A stretch of DNA of 64,000 nt from Favolaschia claudopus (Eukaryota > Basidiomycota > Agaricomycetes > Agaricales > Mycenaceae). The notes under the pieces are model-generated. The model did no database searches. It was not told the origin of the DNA and saw only the letters and a program-made list of their open reading frames with translations. Made by a program: the position numbers and the translations under genes. Below are positions 11,257 to 23,012 of this stretch, one piece after another (within the stretch, counting starts at the first letter, position 1; every line of letters begins with the position of its first letter). The DNA is taken from positions 124,001-188,000 of the forward strand of contig JAWWNJ010000129.1 in NCBI GenBank assembly GCA_037176885.1. The letters are read 5' to 3'.

Positions 11257-12366
11257 ATGACTTTGCCTGGTCCTGCTTTGAACGCGTCGAGAGCTGCGCT
11301 CTCTGCCGCCCTCGCTGATCAGGCCGCAGCGAAGGAAGATGAAACTCTGGAGCCTGGTGAGATCCAGGAGGTGGACATGCAGACTCAAGCAGAGACCATC
11401 AGAACCGTCTTTAACGATCCAACAAATTTTAATGTCAAGGTGCCACTGCACTTCTCCCTTTCCAATGTCGTTTTTGCCCAACGTTTCTACTTCAGCATCC
11501 CCTCTACTCACCCTGGACCCTCTGGTTCGACTCCCCTCAAACAAAGGGCCGAAATATGCCCCAAACCCCCATTTCCGCATTTCCCCAGACCCCCGTGCCG
11601 CAAACACCTGGAGTGGCCGCCGCGCAGGGCTGGATGGAGGATATCAAGCGCGTTATCAGTTTCGACAGTGTAGAGGAGTTCTGGGGGTGCGTCACCCGAT
11701 CCAGATTCAGGGCGCTTAGATCGATCCATCTCACTTGGCTCTTTTGGCAGCCTGTATAACAACATCGTGCCGCCGTCCCAACTGCCTCAGAAGGCCAACT
11801 ACTACCTCTTCAAAGTCGGCCTTCTTTCAATCTAACACAAAAATGATACTGAGCGATGAGCAGGAGGGCATCATTCCGGCTTGGGAGGACGAGGCTAACA
11901 AGAATGGCGGGAAATGGAGTATTCAACTACCAAAAGACAAGAATCGAGCAAACGTCGACAAAATGTGGCTATATACGGTGTGTTACGACCCCGCGTATAA
12001 TCGGTGGACCGGGCATGACTGACGTGCTGTATGTGGCAGATGCTAGCTGCGATTGGGGAAACCTTTGACCCATCACTGACGCAGGCAGATCCCTCGGGAT
12101 CACCGCCCAACTCACTCATTACGGGCGTTATCGTTTCGACGAGACCGCAGTTTTACCGGCTGTCCATATGGACGCGACTTGCGCCATCGAGCGAGGACGA
12201 TCAGCTGCGAGAACGGATAGAGGCTGTGGGGAAACATTTCAAGATGAGCGTGCTTGGATTTTCGGAGGGCCAGAAACTTGCGGGGCCTCTTGCGACCGAA
12301 GTTGAATATTTGTCGCACAAGGATAGCGAGAAGAAAGGCGGGAAAGCGAAGAAAATTATAGTCTAG
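11257..12366 (+). CDS. CDC33: mRNA cap-binding translation initiation factor eIF4E
   Basis: Five exons (11257..11439, 11496..11686, 11751..11814, 11864..11977, 12040..12366) give 292 residues. Core blocks are HPLYSPWTLWFDSP, IKRVISFDSVEEFWGLYNN, YYLFKEGIIPAWEDEANKNGGKW and VDKMWLYTMLAAIGETFD. They carry the Trp residues that stack on the m7G cap and the Glu of the WED motif that contacts its base. An insertion of about 25 residues after the first strand holds three PQTP repeats; it lengthens the loop before the first helix. The N-terminal 60 residues are acidic and probably disordered. Identity is secure. Confidence 0.95.
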
Positions 12367-12436
12367 CCGGAGTGTATAGGTTGTACTTGAATAATTTGTG
12401 GGGCCTCGTACAGCCACTCTATTACTCTGCCCCGCC

Positions 12437-12443
12437 TATATAA
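12437..12443 (+). promoter_or_regulatory. TATA box of the eisosome gene
   Basis: TATATAA stands 37 bp before the start codon at 12480, in a GC-richer context. Such a short leader fits a strongly expressed gene. No transcription start is known, so the role is inferred from position and sequence only. Confidence 0.5.
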
Positions 12444-12479
12444 CATTCAAAGTCGACCACACAGCTTCCCCTCAACACA

Positions 12480-14126
12480 ATGGCTAGCTTTCTATCCTCC
12501 ATCGCCAACAAGGCCTCCTCTGTCTTGCCAGGGCACGACTCTCATACTCTTGACTCTTTACAGCACTCCCTGCGATCCTTCGGCCAGCAATATTCTTCCT
12601 CAACTTCCCCAGTACAGCGCATTGTGACTGCGGAGAAAGGTGTCGCGCTCGACTTTGATTCTCTATCCAGAAATGCAAAGGCTCAGAGCAAGGAACTGTA
12701 TACTTGGGGACAAGGCGAAGACGCTGGTCCCGACCTCAAAGACGTCACTGATAGGCTCGCCTACTTGAACTTCGTCCAGGTACGCGTCTGTGTCCCGGCT
12801 AGCACTGTAAATCCTATCATAACCTCATTCCAGGGAAGCTTGGCTGCCTCGCTTGCCGTCAAGCTTGATGGCGCACGAGCACCGCTCAAGAGCTTGCGCG
12901 ATGCAGAGGCTAGTTGTTTTGTGGAGTTCGACTTTCAACGCTAACGTCGATGATAAATTAGGCAGCGCTCTTACCGAAACGTAATGCTCGCGCTGCGATC
13001 CAGCTGCAGATCAACCGTATCGAACACGATAACCCCCGAGGAATGGAGAAAAGGTTGGCCGAACTCAAAGAACAGCTCAGGAAACACAACCTCGAAGATC
13101 AGCCTCAAGAGACAGAGATCAGCCTTTTGAAGCGTCAGGCTGTCCGCGAGAGCGAACAGCATAAGTGGGAGGCTATCCGCGAGGTTCGTCTTCAACTCGA
13201 TAATTCCGCTCATATGAAATCGTCTGCGATAGTTTGCCGAGAAGCTTGTACTTCTCTCTCAAGCTGCTACCCCCATTATCGCGGCGCTCCCGACCTTCGC
13301 GCCTACCGCCGAATCTCCTTACACCGGAGGCCAGGCAACAGGCGCTGCTCGGGCCGGCCTTCAACGTGCGCTTGACAACTACAAGACGGGTCATATACAT
13401 CTGCCCTCTACCATGACCGGCGCAGACCTCAGCCGATCTGAGACGCGCAGTTTCGGAGAGACGCACGCACGGGAACTGCGTAGCATGTCCGCTGACACTC
13501 CTAGCGGTGAATTGCAACCCAAACTCAGAGCATCACCGCCTCCCAGCGACGCTAAGCTAAGCGCTACTTCACCAGGCGCCATCCAGTCTCCCCCCATCGA
13601 CCCATCGGCGTTGAATCTCTCGCCGGCGCCCATTCCCGCTCCAGTGTCCACGACAGCCGTCGACGCTTCAGCTGGACCAGTCGCCGCCCCTACCCCGATG
13701 CACCCCGCTGAGTTGCCAACGGTCGCCGAGACGGGCGTCCCTGTCGCCGCCGGTGCTGGCGGTCCCGGGCCTGCAAGCGGTTCACTGCACGATATCAAAG
13801 CCGCGTCGAACTCAGCGGGTCCGCGGAGCGGCGGCTTACCGGGAAATGAGCCTCTCACGCCAGCGTACGGTGCTGCAGGAGGTGCAGGAGGTCCGCAGAA
13901 GTTTGAAAGCGCAGCGGAGGAGAAGAAGCGACTTCAGGCGTACTCTGAGGCGGCGCAGACGCAGCAGGGAGCGCCGTCCGCTAGCCATGAGACCCCCGAA
14001 GAGGAGAAGCAGAGGCTGGAGCGCGAGGATCGGGAGAGGTTATTGTTTGGTGGCGGTGGATCGAGCGGAAATGCAGGCCCTGGTGGGGAAGACGATGCCC
14101 CTCCGTCGTACCAGGACCAATACTAA
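12480..14126 (+). CDS. PIL1: Eisosome core protein of the PIL1/LSP1 family
   Basis: Four exons (12480..12779, 12834..12912, 12966..13183, 13233..14126) give 496 residues. Residues about 60-270 form the long antiparallel helices of the Pil1 BAR-like domain, with LYTWGQGEDAGPDLKDVTD, RAPLKSLRDAEA, TLLPKRNARAAIQLQINR and KWEAIREFAEKLVLLSQ lining up with the family. This domain assembles on the cytoplasmic face of the plasma membrane to form eisosome furrows. The last 220 residues are Pro/Ala/Ser-rich with short Glu/Lys segments, longer than in yeast Pil1. Intron 1 is 54 nt without a stop, so its retention would add 18 residues in frame. Identity as a Pil1-domain protein is firm; PIL1 versus LSP1 cannot be told. 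Confidence 0.88.
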
Positions 14127-14517
14127 ACACGAGAAGTGGTAAACGCTATCAATTGTAGGACATGAACAGTGTACAGTTTGTATTGCTCTTGTACGGATGT
14201 TATCTAATTGACCAAGTTGTACATTGAAACAGCGAAGGTGTATACAGTATACACATGGATTCACGATTCGGTTCTCGACTGGTGGGCAAAGGAAAAGTAA
14301 GCAAATGCTCGCTATTGAAATTGAGTGGGAAGTGGTTGCAATGGGGCAAGGATTTGGGTACGGTAAGTAAGATTCTCGTCGTAGATTAGCAACATATTCG
14401 AGTTGGGCGTCATGGTCACAATACGGAAGGGTTGTTGGGTACGGTTCTGAGCAAATGCTCGGCATAGATCAGCAGAAATTTCAAGGCCGGAAATTGTATT
14501 CGACGTAGCGGCAGACG
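14127..14517. other. Convergent intergenic region
   Basis: The 3' ends of the eisosome gene and the next reverse-strand gene face each other here. The reverse frame between 14040 and 14465 has no splice context or recognisable domain and is not called. Confidence 0.45.
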
Positions 14518-15854
14518 TTAAATCAATGAGGATATGTTGAGTGCATCGGTGTCATTCTCCTCCACAGCAAACTCGGGCGAAACACTGGGGCTGTAGGCGA
14601 TATCAGCGGTGTAGGCATGGTGGAACGGCTGGTTTATCAATGCTTGGGGATGCGCGAACGGCAGCAGTTGGCCTTGGTGGAACAGTTCCATCTAGCTGGA
14701 CAGTGAATATGATACCATGACCGAAGAATTTGTCGAAGTACCTTTTCTTGTTCATATTGCGTTATTGCCTGAATGATGTCGGCCGACTTCTCCAGATGAA
14801 GAAGGATGGTCTGTGAACAAGATAATTTAGAGATTCAAAGGCAGAATAAGAATAACTCGCCCGCATAGAGCGATTGGTGAGTGCGCGATAGCTTGAAACA
14901 CGTTCAAAGGGCAAGGGTTCGACATTGAGCTGGGCAAAGAGTTCGTGGAGGTCTGTAAGATATTACTTGAGCCGTGAAACATAGGACGCATACTAATAGC
15001 ACATACACTCGATATAGTGTTCGAGACACTCAACGTAGAGGCGTTTGACGTGGTGAGACGAGAATTCGCCTCTGACAGTCAAAGGTAAATAGATAGTCGG
15101 GACACGGAAACATAGAATAGGAACGCACGGGTTTGATGATTTTCGACGTGGCCTGGGTCGGGTAGCAGTTCGCGACTGCACCTGGACTGGAACAGCGCTC
15201 TGTAAGGAAGAAGTGGGAATGACGAGAGCAGAAGGGTCTATCGCTTCGGGACTTGAATGGGCTGCATGGTGAGGCTCGGATACATGATTGGTGAAGGAGT
15301 CAGGGATGAATCCGGGAAAATTCAGACCACTGTGGTTATAGGCGGTGAGTGGCAACTGCTCAGCGGGCGTAAACGAGACAGAATCGTCGGGCAAGGTTTC
15401 ACAATGGTACGAGGTTGAGTGATTGGAGTACAAGTCAAGCAAATGGGGGTCATGGTCAGGATTATGGAGCAATGCAGGAACAGGGAACGAAGCAGTGAAC
15501 TCGGGATGCATCGACGAGGGAAAATATGGGTAATCGGCGTCGGTAACCTGCTCGTACGTCGGCAAGTAGGGGCCCCAGCTCAATGGCGCATTGCCATCGA
15601 GATGAAAAAAGCCATCGCTAGCGTTGGAATTATAAGCGAAGTTTTCAGAACGGAATTGGTCGTTGGGATTAGGTAGGAATGGTAGTGTAAACGGTTCTTG
15701 GAAGGTGAGCGGTGGATTTGTGGAAACAAGCAAAGGCATGTCCTGAGTTGTCTATTAAGCAACCATAGTGGCCAGTGATAGACAGGCCACTTACAGCGAT
15801 ATGGACGGAGTCCTCTGGTACCTGCGAGAGGTGACGACGGTCTTCACGCGACAT
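14518..15854 (-). CDS. Protein of unknown function, helical motif shared with its divergent neighbour
   Basis: Six exons (15795..15854, 15129..15742, 15007..15071, 14861..14952, 14742..14810, 14518..14691) give 357 residues. I do not recognise the family. The first 200 residues are Pro/Ser/His-rich and probably disordered. A basic segment, TRPRPRRKSSN, leads into an all-helical region: HHVKRLYVECLEHYIEYLHEL, then LNVEPLPFERVSSYRALT and a helix with RTILLHLEKSADIIQAITQ. The neighbouring gene at 16384 encodes the same pattern (YIASLEAYIDRLHAQL). The first exon (20 residues) was added because a GTAAGT donor joins it in frame. The intron 14811..14860 appears to use a GC donor (GCGAGT). A basic stretch before helices would suit a DNA-binding or dimerising protein, but that is inference. 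Confidence 0.65.
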
Positions 15855-16383
15855 GTGCTCAGTGAAAGAAATTATCAACACATGGATGGTTTCGTGGTGG
15901 TGGTAAGAGTGAAAGAGGCCCAACGAAATCAGTGAGACGCCGAAGATACGGCACGTCCGGACGGCGGATGGTCCAGACGAGGCAAAGGGATATTCGACAG
16001 CAGACAATTCCGCCCGTTAATTCAGGTTGTTCCGATTATCGATGGATTCAGAAGCGAGTCGAGCTTTAAATGAAAAGCACGTTAGAAATTAAGGTTTAGC
16101 AAGTAATGCGGCCGGTTGACCTTGAGTTACCATTCGCGTACCGAGCAAGTGTAACGCTGCGCAGCCCTTTCTTGCATTTCTTCGTCCACTGCAAGTCCAA
16201 TCTTTGAAGTCTTTGAAGTTGAAGCCCACTTCGAAGGTGCCGAATAGGTCCGGTATCGACTTCTCGCGATCGGCTTCTAATTAGCGCGTTAGACGGTCTT
16301 CTACTTAGCCATTTGACTCCGTAGTGCGTCAGCGAGCACAGCACCAGCACAGAACTTGCGCCATTGCCAATCGTATTCAAGCC
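15855..16383. promoter_or_regulatory. Divergent promoter region of the two motif-sharing genes
   Basis: About 530 bp separate the start codons of the two genes of unknown function. I see no TATA box or repeat that I can support. Confidence 0.4.
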
Positions 16384-17078
16384 ATGGCCAGCGCTGCCTT
16401 CGTCGATACTCCTTTCGCGTACGATTCAGCGTCACCAAGCGAGCCTCGCACCCCAGAATCTGCATCGTCTGCCTCTGACCAAAGCAACACAAGTCCCATT
16501 GAAAACTACATCGGGGATGCAAAACGTTCCAAGTTGACGGATCGCAGACCATGGACGCATTCGCTCGAAAAGGCCTTGTTCAATCCACTCGAGTTGTGCG
16601 TTACTTGCGTTGATTGTTCGGGATGAAATTTTGACCGTTCTGACCTCGAACAAGGTCCATGCTTGGGGTGTCGCAACGCCGTCCCATCTATATCGCCAGT
16701 CTTGAAGCTTATATCGACAGATTGCACGCACAGCTTGAAGGGTATGTCGCCACAATCGGAGGCGGTGAAAATGAGATACTGAATAGATTGCATAGTCTCG
16801 GGCCAGAATTCTATCCTATTGCATTGAATGAGTTTGGACGCCTCAAGGGATCCGGCGTGAGAACGAGCAAGGTGCATTCCCTTCCAAATCCCGTTTGTCG
16901 ACTTAGTGCATCCCAGGGACAACTTGCGAGCCTTCACCACGAGATTATCCAAGCCCACAAACATTTGCTTGAATTGCAGAGAATGGTGAGTGGTTTTTCG
17001 GCAGAAACGACTACGCTGACTGGCCCTCGATGATCACAGAATGAAGGCCTTGTGAAAACCTCGCATGCCGAGAAGTGA
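16384..17078 (+). CDS. Small protein of unknown function, paralogous motif to the divergent neighbour
   Basis: Five exons (16384..16595, 16655..16741, 16796..16871, 16917..16985, 17040..17078) give 160 residues. After a Ser/Pro-rich head come SLEKALFNPLELSML, then RRPIYIASLEAYIDRLHAQL, LGPEFYPIALNEFGRLKG and a helix LASLHHEIIQAHKHLLELQR. The intron 16742..16795 (GTATGT...CATAG) was accepted, although the frame stays open through it, because removing it aligns the protein with the product of the gene at 14518..15854 almost without gaps. The long helices suggest a coiled coil. No function is known to me; confidence in the gene is fair, in any role low. Confidence 0.65.
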
Positions 17079-17564
17079 GGATAGAAGAGGACGAGTATCT
17101 AGCTGCCGATTTCTTTTTTTGCAAACCAACAGCGTCCGTTACAGTAAAATAAAACAACCCTTACTGCACTGGCACCGTCGTGAACCCGTGGCGGTCGACA
17201 ATCCAGATTTATACAGGGCCAAGCAGGAAAAACAGTTCATTAGCGCAGAGCATGATTCGACATAATATCTAACCACTTGCGAAAATGCATGAACGATATG
17301 GCCCCCCACACAACATGACCGTCTTTTGATTATGGTCCTTGAAAGTCGGGCAAGAATGTAATGATGAGGGTAATATACAAGACCAGAAAAGCAGAACGTC
17401 ACATATCGTGTGTCCGGTGAATGCCTCCAGGTATGAGCCAAGGACGTTGCATGACCGATGCCCTACAATATGATCCCGTTATTGCAATTCACGAAGTCAT
17501 GGAGATGGTCTGTGAGCCATTTGTCAGTAGCATGTCTTTGGCCAATGCAACCCACGCACACAGC
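17079..17564. other. Convergent intergenic region
   Basis: This stretch lies between two convergent gene ends. I see no coding frame, repeat or RNA gene. Confidence 0.45.
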
Positions 17565-18354
17565 CTAATAATTGTCTTCGTCGCGAGGCGCAAATTTATG
17601 CTTTGCCTGAGCTGTGACCTCCGTCATTCCTTTCCCGCTTCCCGTTACGCCAACTAAACGGAACAGTGAGTGATGGAAGCTGTAAAGCAAGAGAATTGGA
17701 ACGATTCGCACCTCTGCCCAGTGGGTTATCCGGCGTTTTGAATATACTTGTCCCCGCAACACCGGCAATATGTACACCCTTCTTCTCTGACTTCTTGGTG
17801 AACTTTTGCCATGTCGCTTGCTTGGCGAGCTGCTCCTTCGCCTTTGTTGCTTTGACCTCGAGCTTCTTCTCGTTTTTCTTCTTCTTCTTTTCCCTCTCCT
17901 CCTCCTCCGATTTGGTAAGCTTGCGCTTATTCGAAGCAGGGGCTGCATATGCATGGTTCGCAGGCAAGCTCTTGATCTCCGAAGACTTTATGAGCTCCGT
18001 CGAGTTGTAGCCTTTAAAAACGACGCTGTATACACGGTTATCGGCAGAGCCTCCCACCGAGTTGATGCGAGCGGGGTACCACTGGCCGTCGCCAGAATAC
18101 TTTGCCAAGCACTCGTCGCCTGCGGACCACGTGTGTGTCGGAGTCGATGAGTCCTTCTTCCGCGACGAAGACGACTCGGATTTCGAAGAGGAGGCAGCTT
18201 CTGCTTGTGCCGCGATGGCAGATTTGGTGAGCTCGATAAGCTCTTTCAACTCTGAACGAAGGGAGACAAGTTCTGCATTATCAGGATCTGCGGAAATGGC
18301 GAGGTCGACTTGGGAAAGCTGTACTTGGTAGGTCTCGAGATCGGCTTTTTCCAT
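17565..18354 (-). CDS. SMNDC1: Survival-of-motor-neuron-related splicing factor 30 (SPF30/SMNDC1)
   Basis: Two exons (17712..18354, 17565..17653) give 243 residues. An N-terminal helix (ADLETYQVQLSQVDLAISAD) is followed by one Tudor domain near residues 75-130 (AGDECLAKYSGDGQWYPARI, then YSVVFKGYNSTELI), which binds dimethyl-arginine in Sm proteins. A Lys/Glu-rich region with a likely nuclear localisation signal follows, then the conserved tail WQKFTKK, SIFKTPDNPLGR, VGVTGSGKGMTE. That order is specific for SPF30, a factor needed to join the tri-snRNP to the prespliceosome. The second exon supplies the conserved last 29 residues; reading through the intron would lose them. Gene order is tandem with RIO2. 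Confidence 0.92.
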
Positions 18355-18497
18355 GGTCGAAGAGGATGGTAAAACGAGGTGAAGGCGGAGGGCAAGCGGG
18401 TTCGGCCGAATGAGCCGGCGAAACGAACAAATTTAAGTAAATAAGATCCAAGCATGAGTTCAGACAAGCAAGTGAATTTACTAAGTAGATACAACAA

Positions 18498-20319
<1,822 letters not shown>

Positions 20320-20467
20320 GGTTGAGAATGCGGGCTCTAAAGCAGGAGCAGATGCAGCGTGCAAATTGCGAGGAGAGTTGCAGGTGTCCCGATTTGGGAA
20401 ATCGCCATCAGTCGATCACTGACGCGCTTTACCACTTACCTACTCGGAGGACCGCGCCTAAAGAACC

Positions 20468-21337
20468 ATGTCTAACGAAAAGGATCTGTCCGTCGGGTCC
20501 AAAGAGGTCGAGAAAGCTAACAAGGCGTCCTGTCTGAAAATCTCTAGAAGTCTTGCCCCCCATCCCACGTATTTTTCGTCAGCTTCTGGAGGTTATATTG
20601 CAGTCCTTACTTGGTCCTCCAAGTCACGTCTTCAAAATCGTGTTGGCGGAAAGCTTGACTCGATCTACTCGTGATTCAATATGGTCCATGTTTGAGGTAA
20701 CTCAAGCGGTACTGAACTGTAATACCGCGTCTTGACACCATGCGGGCCAAGGCGAACATGCGAGCTCTTTACACAGCGTCATCCTTTGGATGGGAACCGC
20801 CGAAGAAACAGGAAGAGCTCTTCCATCGATATTCGCGCTTTATTTTGGTCTATCCAAAAGATGATGAATATACTTTGGCAAGTTTCGCCGCTTTCCGCTT
20901 CGAATTCGAGGACGAAGACGACGATTCAAACATCCTATACTGGTATTCCTAGCTCTTTCCGCTAATATATCACCATTCATCTCGGATCTTTTCAAGTTAC
21001 GACCTGCAGGTCTCTAAAACGCGTCAGAGGACTGGTCTCGGTCGGGCTTTGGTCGAAAATCTTGCGAGCATCGCAAGGGAATTTAAAATGGACAAAATCA
21101 TGCTCACTGTCTTCAAAGGTTCTCAAAGTCGATATTTCCTCGCCTTTGTGTGACTTACTGTGTCATCTCAGCTAATAAACAGGCTTTAGAATTCTATGAT
21201 AATGTTGGGTGTGCCAAAACGATATCGTGCTGCATTCTTGCTCATTCTTGTTGGCCAGGTTTAAAATGGATCCCGCCTCTCCGGACGACAAGGACGACGA
21301 GGATTATAAGCTGTTATCCAAGTACTTATGTAGATAG
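20468..21337 (+). CDS. NAA40: N-alpha-acetyltransferase NAA40 (NatD)
   Basis: NatD acetylates the N-terminus of histones H2A and H4. Exons after the first are 20583..20696, 20752..20942, 20997..21118, 21172..21208 and 21259..21337. Blocks that identify it: MRALYTASSFGWEPPKKQEE, RFILVYPKDDEYTLASF, YCYDLQVSKTRQRTGLG (with the acetyl-CoA loop RxxGLG), MDKIMLTVFKANKQALEFYDN and an acidic C-terminus. The first junction is uncertain. The ATG at 20468 begins a frame with SKEVEKANKAS, which resembles relatives, but the natural 51-nt intron after it gives the wrong phase. A donor at 20507 keeps frame with a 76-nt intron. A one-base error in exon 1 is the alternative. Confidence 0.85.
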
Positions 21338-21400
21338 TACACCTCTGAATAAATTGTCGCCGAATTGCCGATAAGAGAGTGTTCAGCCAAGCAAGTGCAA

Positions 21401-21843
21401 ATGATGCTACTCAACTCTTCACTACGCGTGGTACCTACGCTTGTACCAGCTGGCCGGTCCTTGCAAGCCACGCGCTTTGCCTCTCATGGCGCTCCCCAAT
21501 ACAACGAGCCCACCGGTCTCCTTTTCGGCGAAAAGGTGATCTTGCTTGCCTTGGCTGGTCATACCTCGACATTAAACCAGTTGCTGTAGCCGCCTCCACC
21601 TGGTTTCCGCAGAATAAAGCAACCATGGGAGAACATCTGGTACTACGGGATGTACGGCTCGATGCTAGTGGGCGGAGTGTTACTCTATTTTAAGCCGGAC
21701 ACTAGGTGCGTCTCTTGAACTGATGCAAATTTCTACGACCTAACAATTCGATTCACGCCAGTATCCAAACATGGGCGTTGAAGGAGGCGAAAGAAAGGAT
21801 GGACGCGCGTGGCGAGAAGTACAAATACGAGCCGTCACATTGA
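21401..21843 (+). CDS. NDUFB11: NADH dehydrogenase (complex I) ESSS/NDUFB11 subunit
   Basis: Three exons (21401..21535, 21590..21705, 21762..21843) give 110 residues. The product is an accessory subunit of the membrane arm of mitochondrial complex I. It starts with an Arg/Ser-rich presequence (VVPTLVPAGRSLQATRFASH), has the family motif WENIWYYGMYGSML at the membrane entry, one helix (GSMLVGGVLLYF) and the tail KPDTSIQTWALKEAKERMDA that is conserved in fungal ESSS proteins. Two adjacent Met codons begin the frame; the first was used. It ends 160 bp before the convergent GCV3 gene, also mitochondrial. Confidence 0.9.
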
Positions 21844-22003
21844 ATTAATGCAATCGCGTGCCCGTCATCATTCTACGGAATATCTCCAACCCTCAACGCG
21901 GAATGAATACGCTGCAAACTAAACATGTTGAATTGCGATCCGTCTGCGGAGAAAGCGTCTATACATGTTGAATGTAATGTACTTATTAGAAGCGACTCCG
22001 GAC

Positions 22004-22746
22004 TCATTCCCAGGTCTCCTTGTACGCTTCCTCTGTCAAGAGTTTCTCCATCTGCCAAAATGATGTGAGAGGTAACAAGCTGATAGTTCTCGGTACACAC
22101 CTCCGACGGCTCAGAAAGTTTGATTTTGCACAACCAACCTGAGCAACAAGCTGAGGACTCGAAAGCAATTCAGCGAATGTCAAGACTTACCCTGCTCTTC
22201 TGGAGATTTATTGAGCAATGCCGGTTGTGTAGCCAACGCCTCGTTGACCGCCTCTATCGTCCCCGATACCGGAGCGTACTACAACAGTAATTCAGACTGA
22301 GTGAACCTCCATTAGACAGCTGCATCACTCACAATGTCGGAAGCGGCCTTCACGCTCTCTACGGCTCCAATTTGGTCTTCGCGATATTTCCATTGTGAAG
22401 AGCTGTTCCAGAAAGATTCGAGAGCACTCACCACCCTGCGCAACCTTTGTGCCCAATGTCGGCAGCTCGACGAAAACAACATCGCCAAGAGACGATTGTG
22501 CATGGTCGGTGATGCAAACCAGCCCAAGCCCCGTTGCATCGTCATACTCTACAGCTTCGTGTTCCACGGTGTATCGTTTCGCTGGCGGAGGAATCTGTGT
22601 CGGTACAAGACATGCTGAGGATCGAGACACGAACTGATAAGTGTCCGGGAAAGCTGGGGCCTGCCGAACACGGGCGGGCGCATCACCTGCGAGCGCAGGA
22701 GCGCTGTGGACCGCGAAGAACCAGCTTTTCGTAGTATGGATTGCAT
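22004..22746 (-). CDS. GCV3: Glycine cleavage system H protein, mitochondrial
   Basis: Six exons (22687..22746, 22432..22633, 22333..22376, 22191..22278, 22101..22138, 22004..22051) give 159 residues. H protein carries the lipoyl arm that shuttles the aminomethyl group between the P, T and L proteins. The lipoylated Lys is in GAVESVKAASD. Other family blocks are KRYTVEHEAVEYDDATGLG, LGDVVFVELPTLG, YAPVSGTIEAVNEAL and SPEEQGWLCKIKL. The first exon encodes an Arg/Ser-rich mitochondrial presequence (MQSILRKAGSSRSTALLRSQ). The first intron was placed at 22634..22686 because that acceptor alone restores the frame with a normal length of 53 nt. Confidence 0.93.
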
Positions 22747-23012
22747 TTTGCTACTTGGAGGCCAGGAGAAGAAACAGTCTAGAATCCGTAAATAGACCTT
22801 ACGGCATTACAAGTTCAACGGAACGGAGTGCCGGACTTGCTGGTGGCTCGTAAACAAGTACTTTACAAAAATCCTTGAGCGATTCCGACAAAAATTATCA
22901 TTCAACCACCGTTGCGAAACGCCTTGCTGCAGATGAGGAGTTGGGATGCGGGGAATGTGATTATGCTACATGTATAGATCTAGAACTATGCGACTCCGAT
23001 TTTGAATTACCT

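Noticed and set aside
13391..13858. Long reverse-strand frame over the eisosome gene
   Set aside because: It mirrors the Pro/Ala-rich tail of the eisosome protein; low-complexity GC-rich coding DNA often leaves the opposite strand open. No domain or splice pattern.
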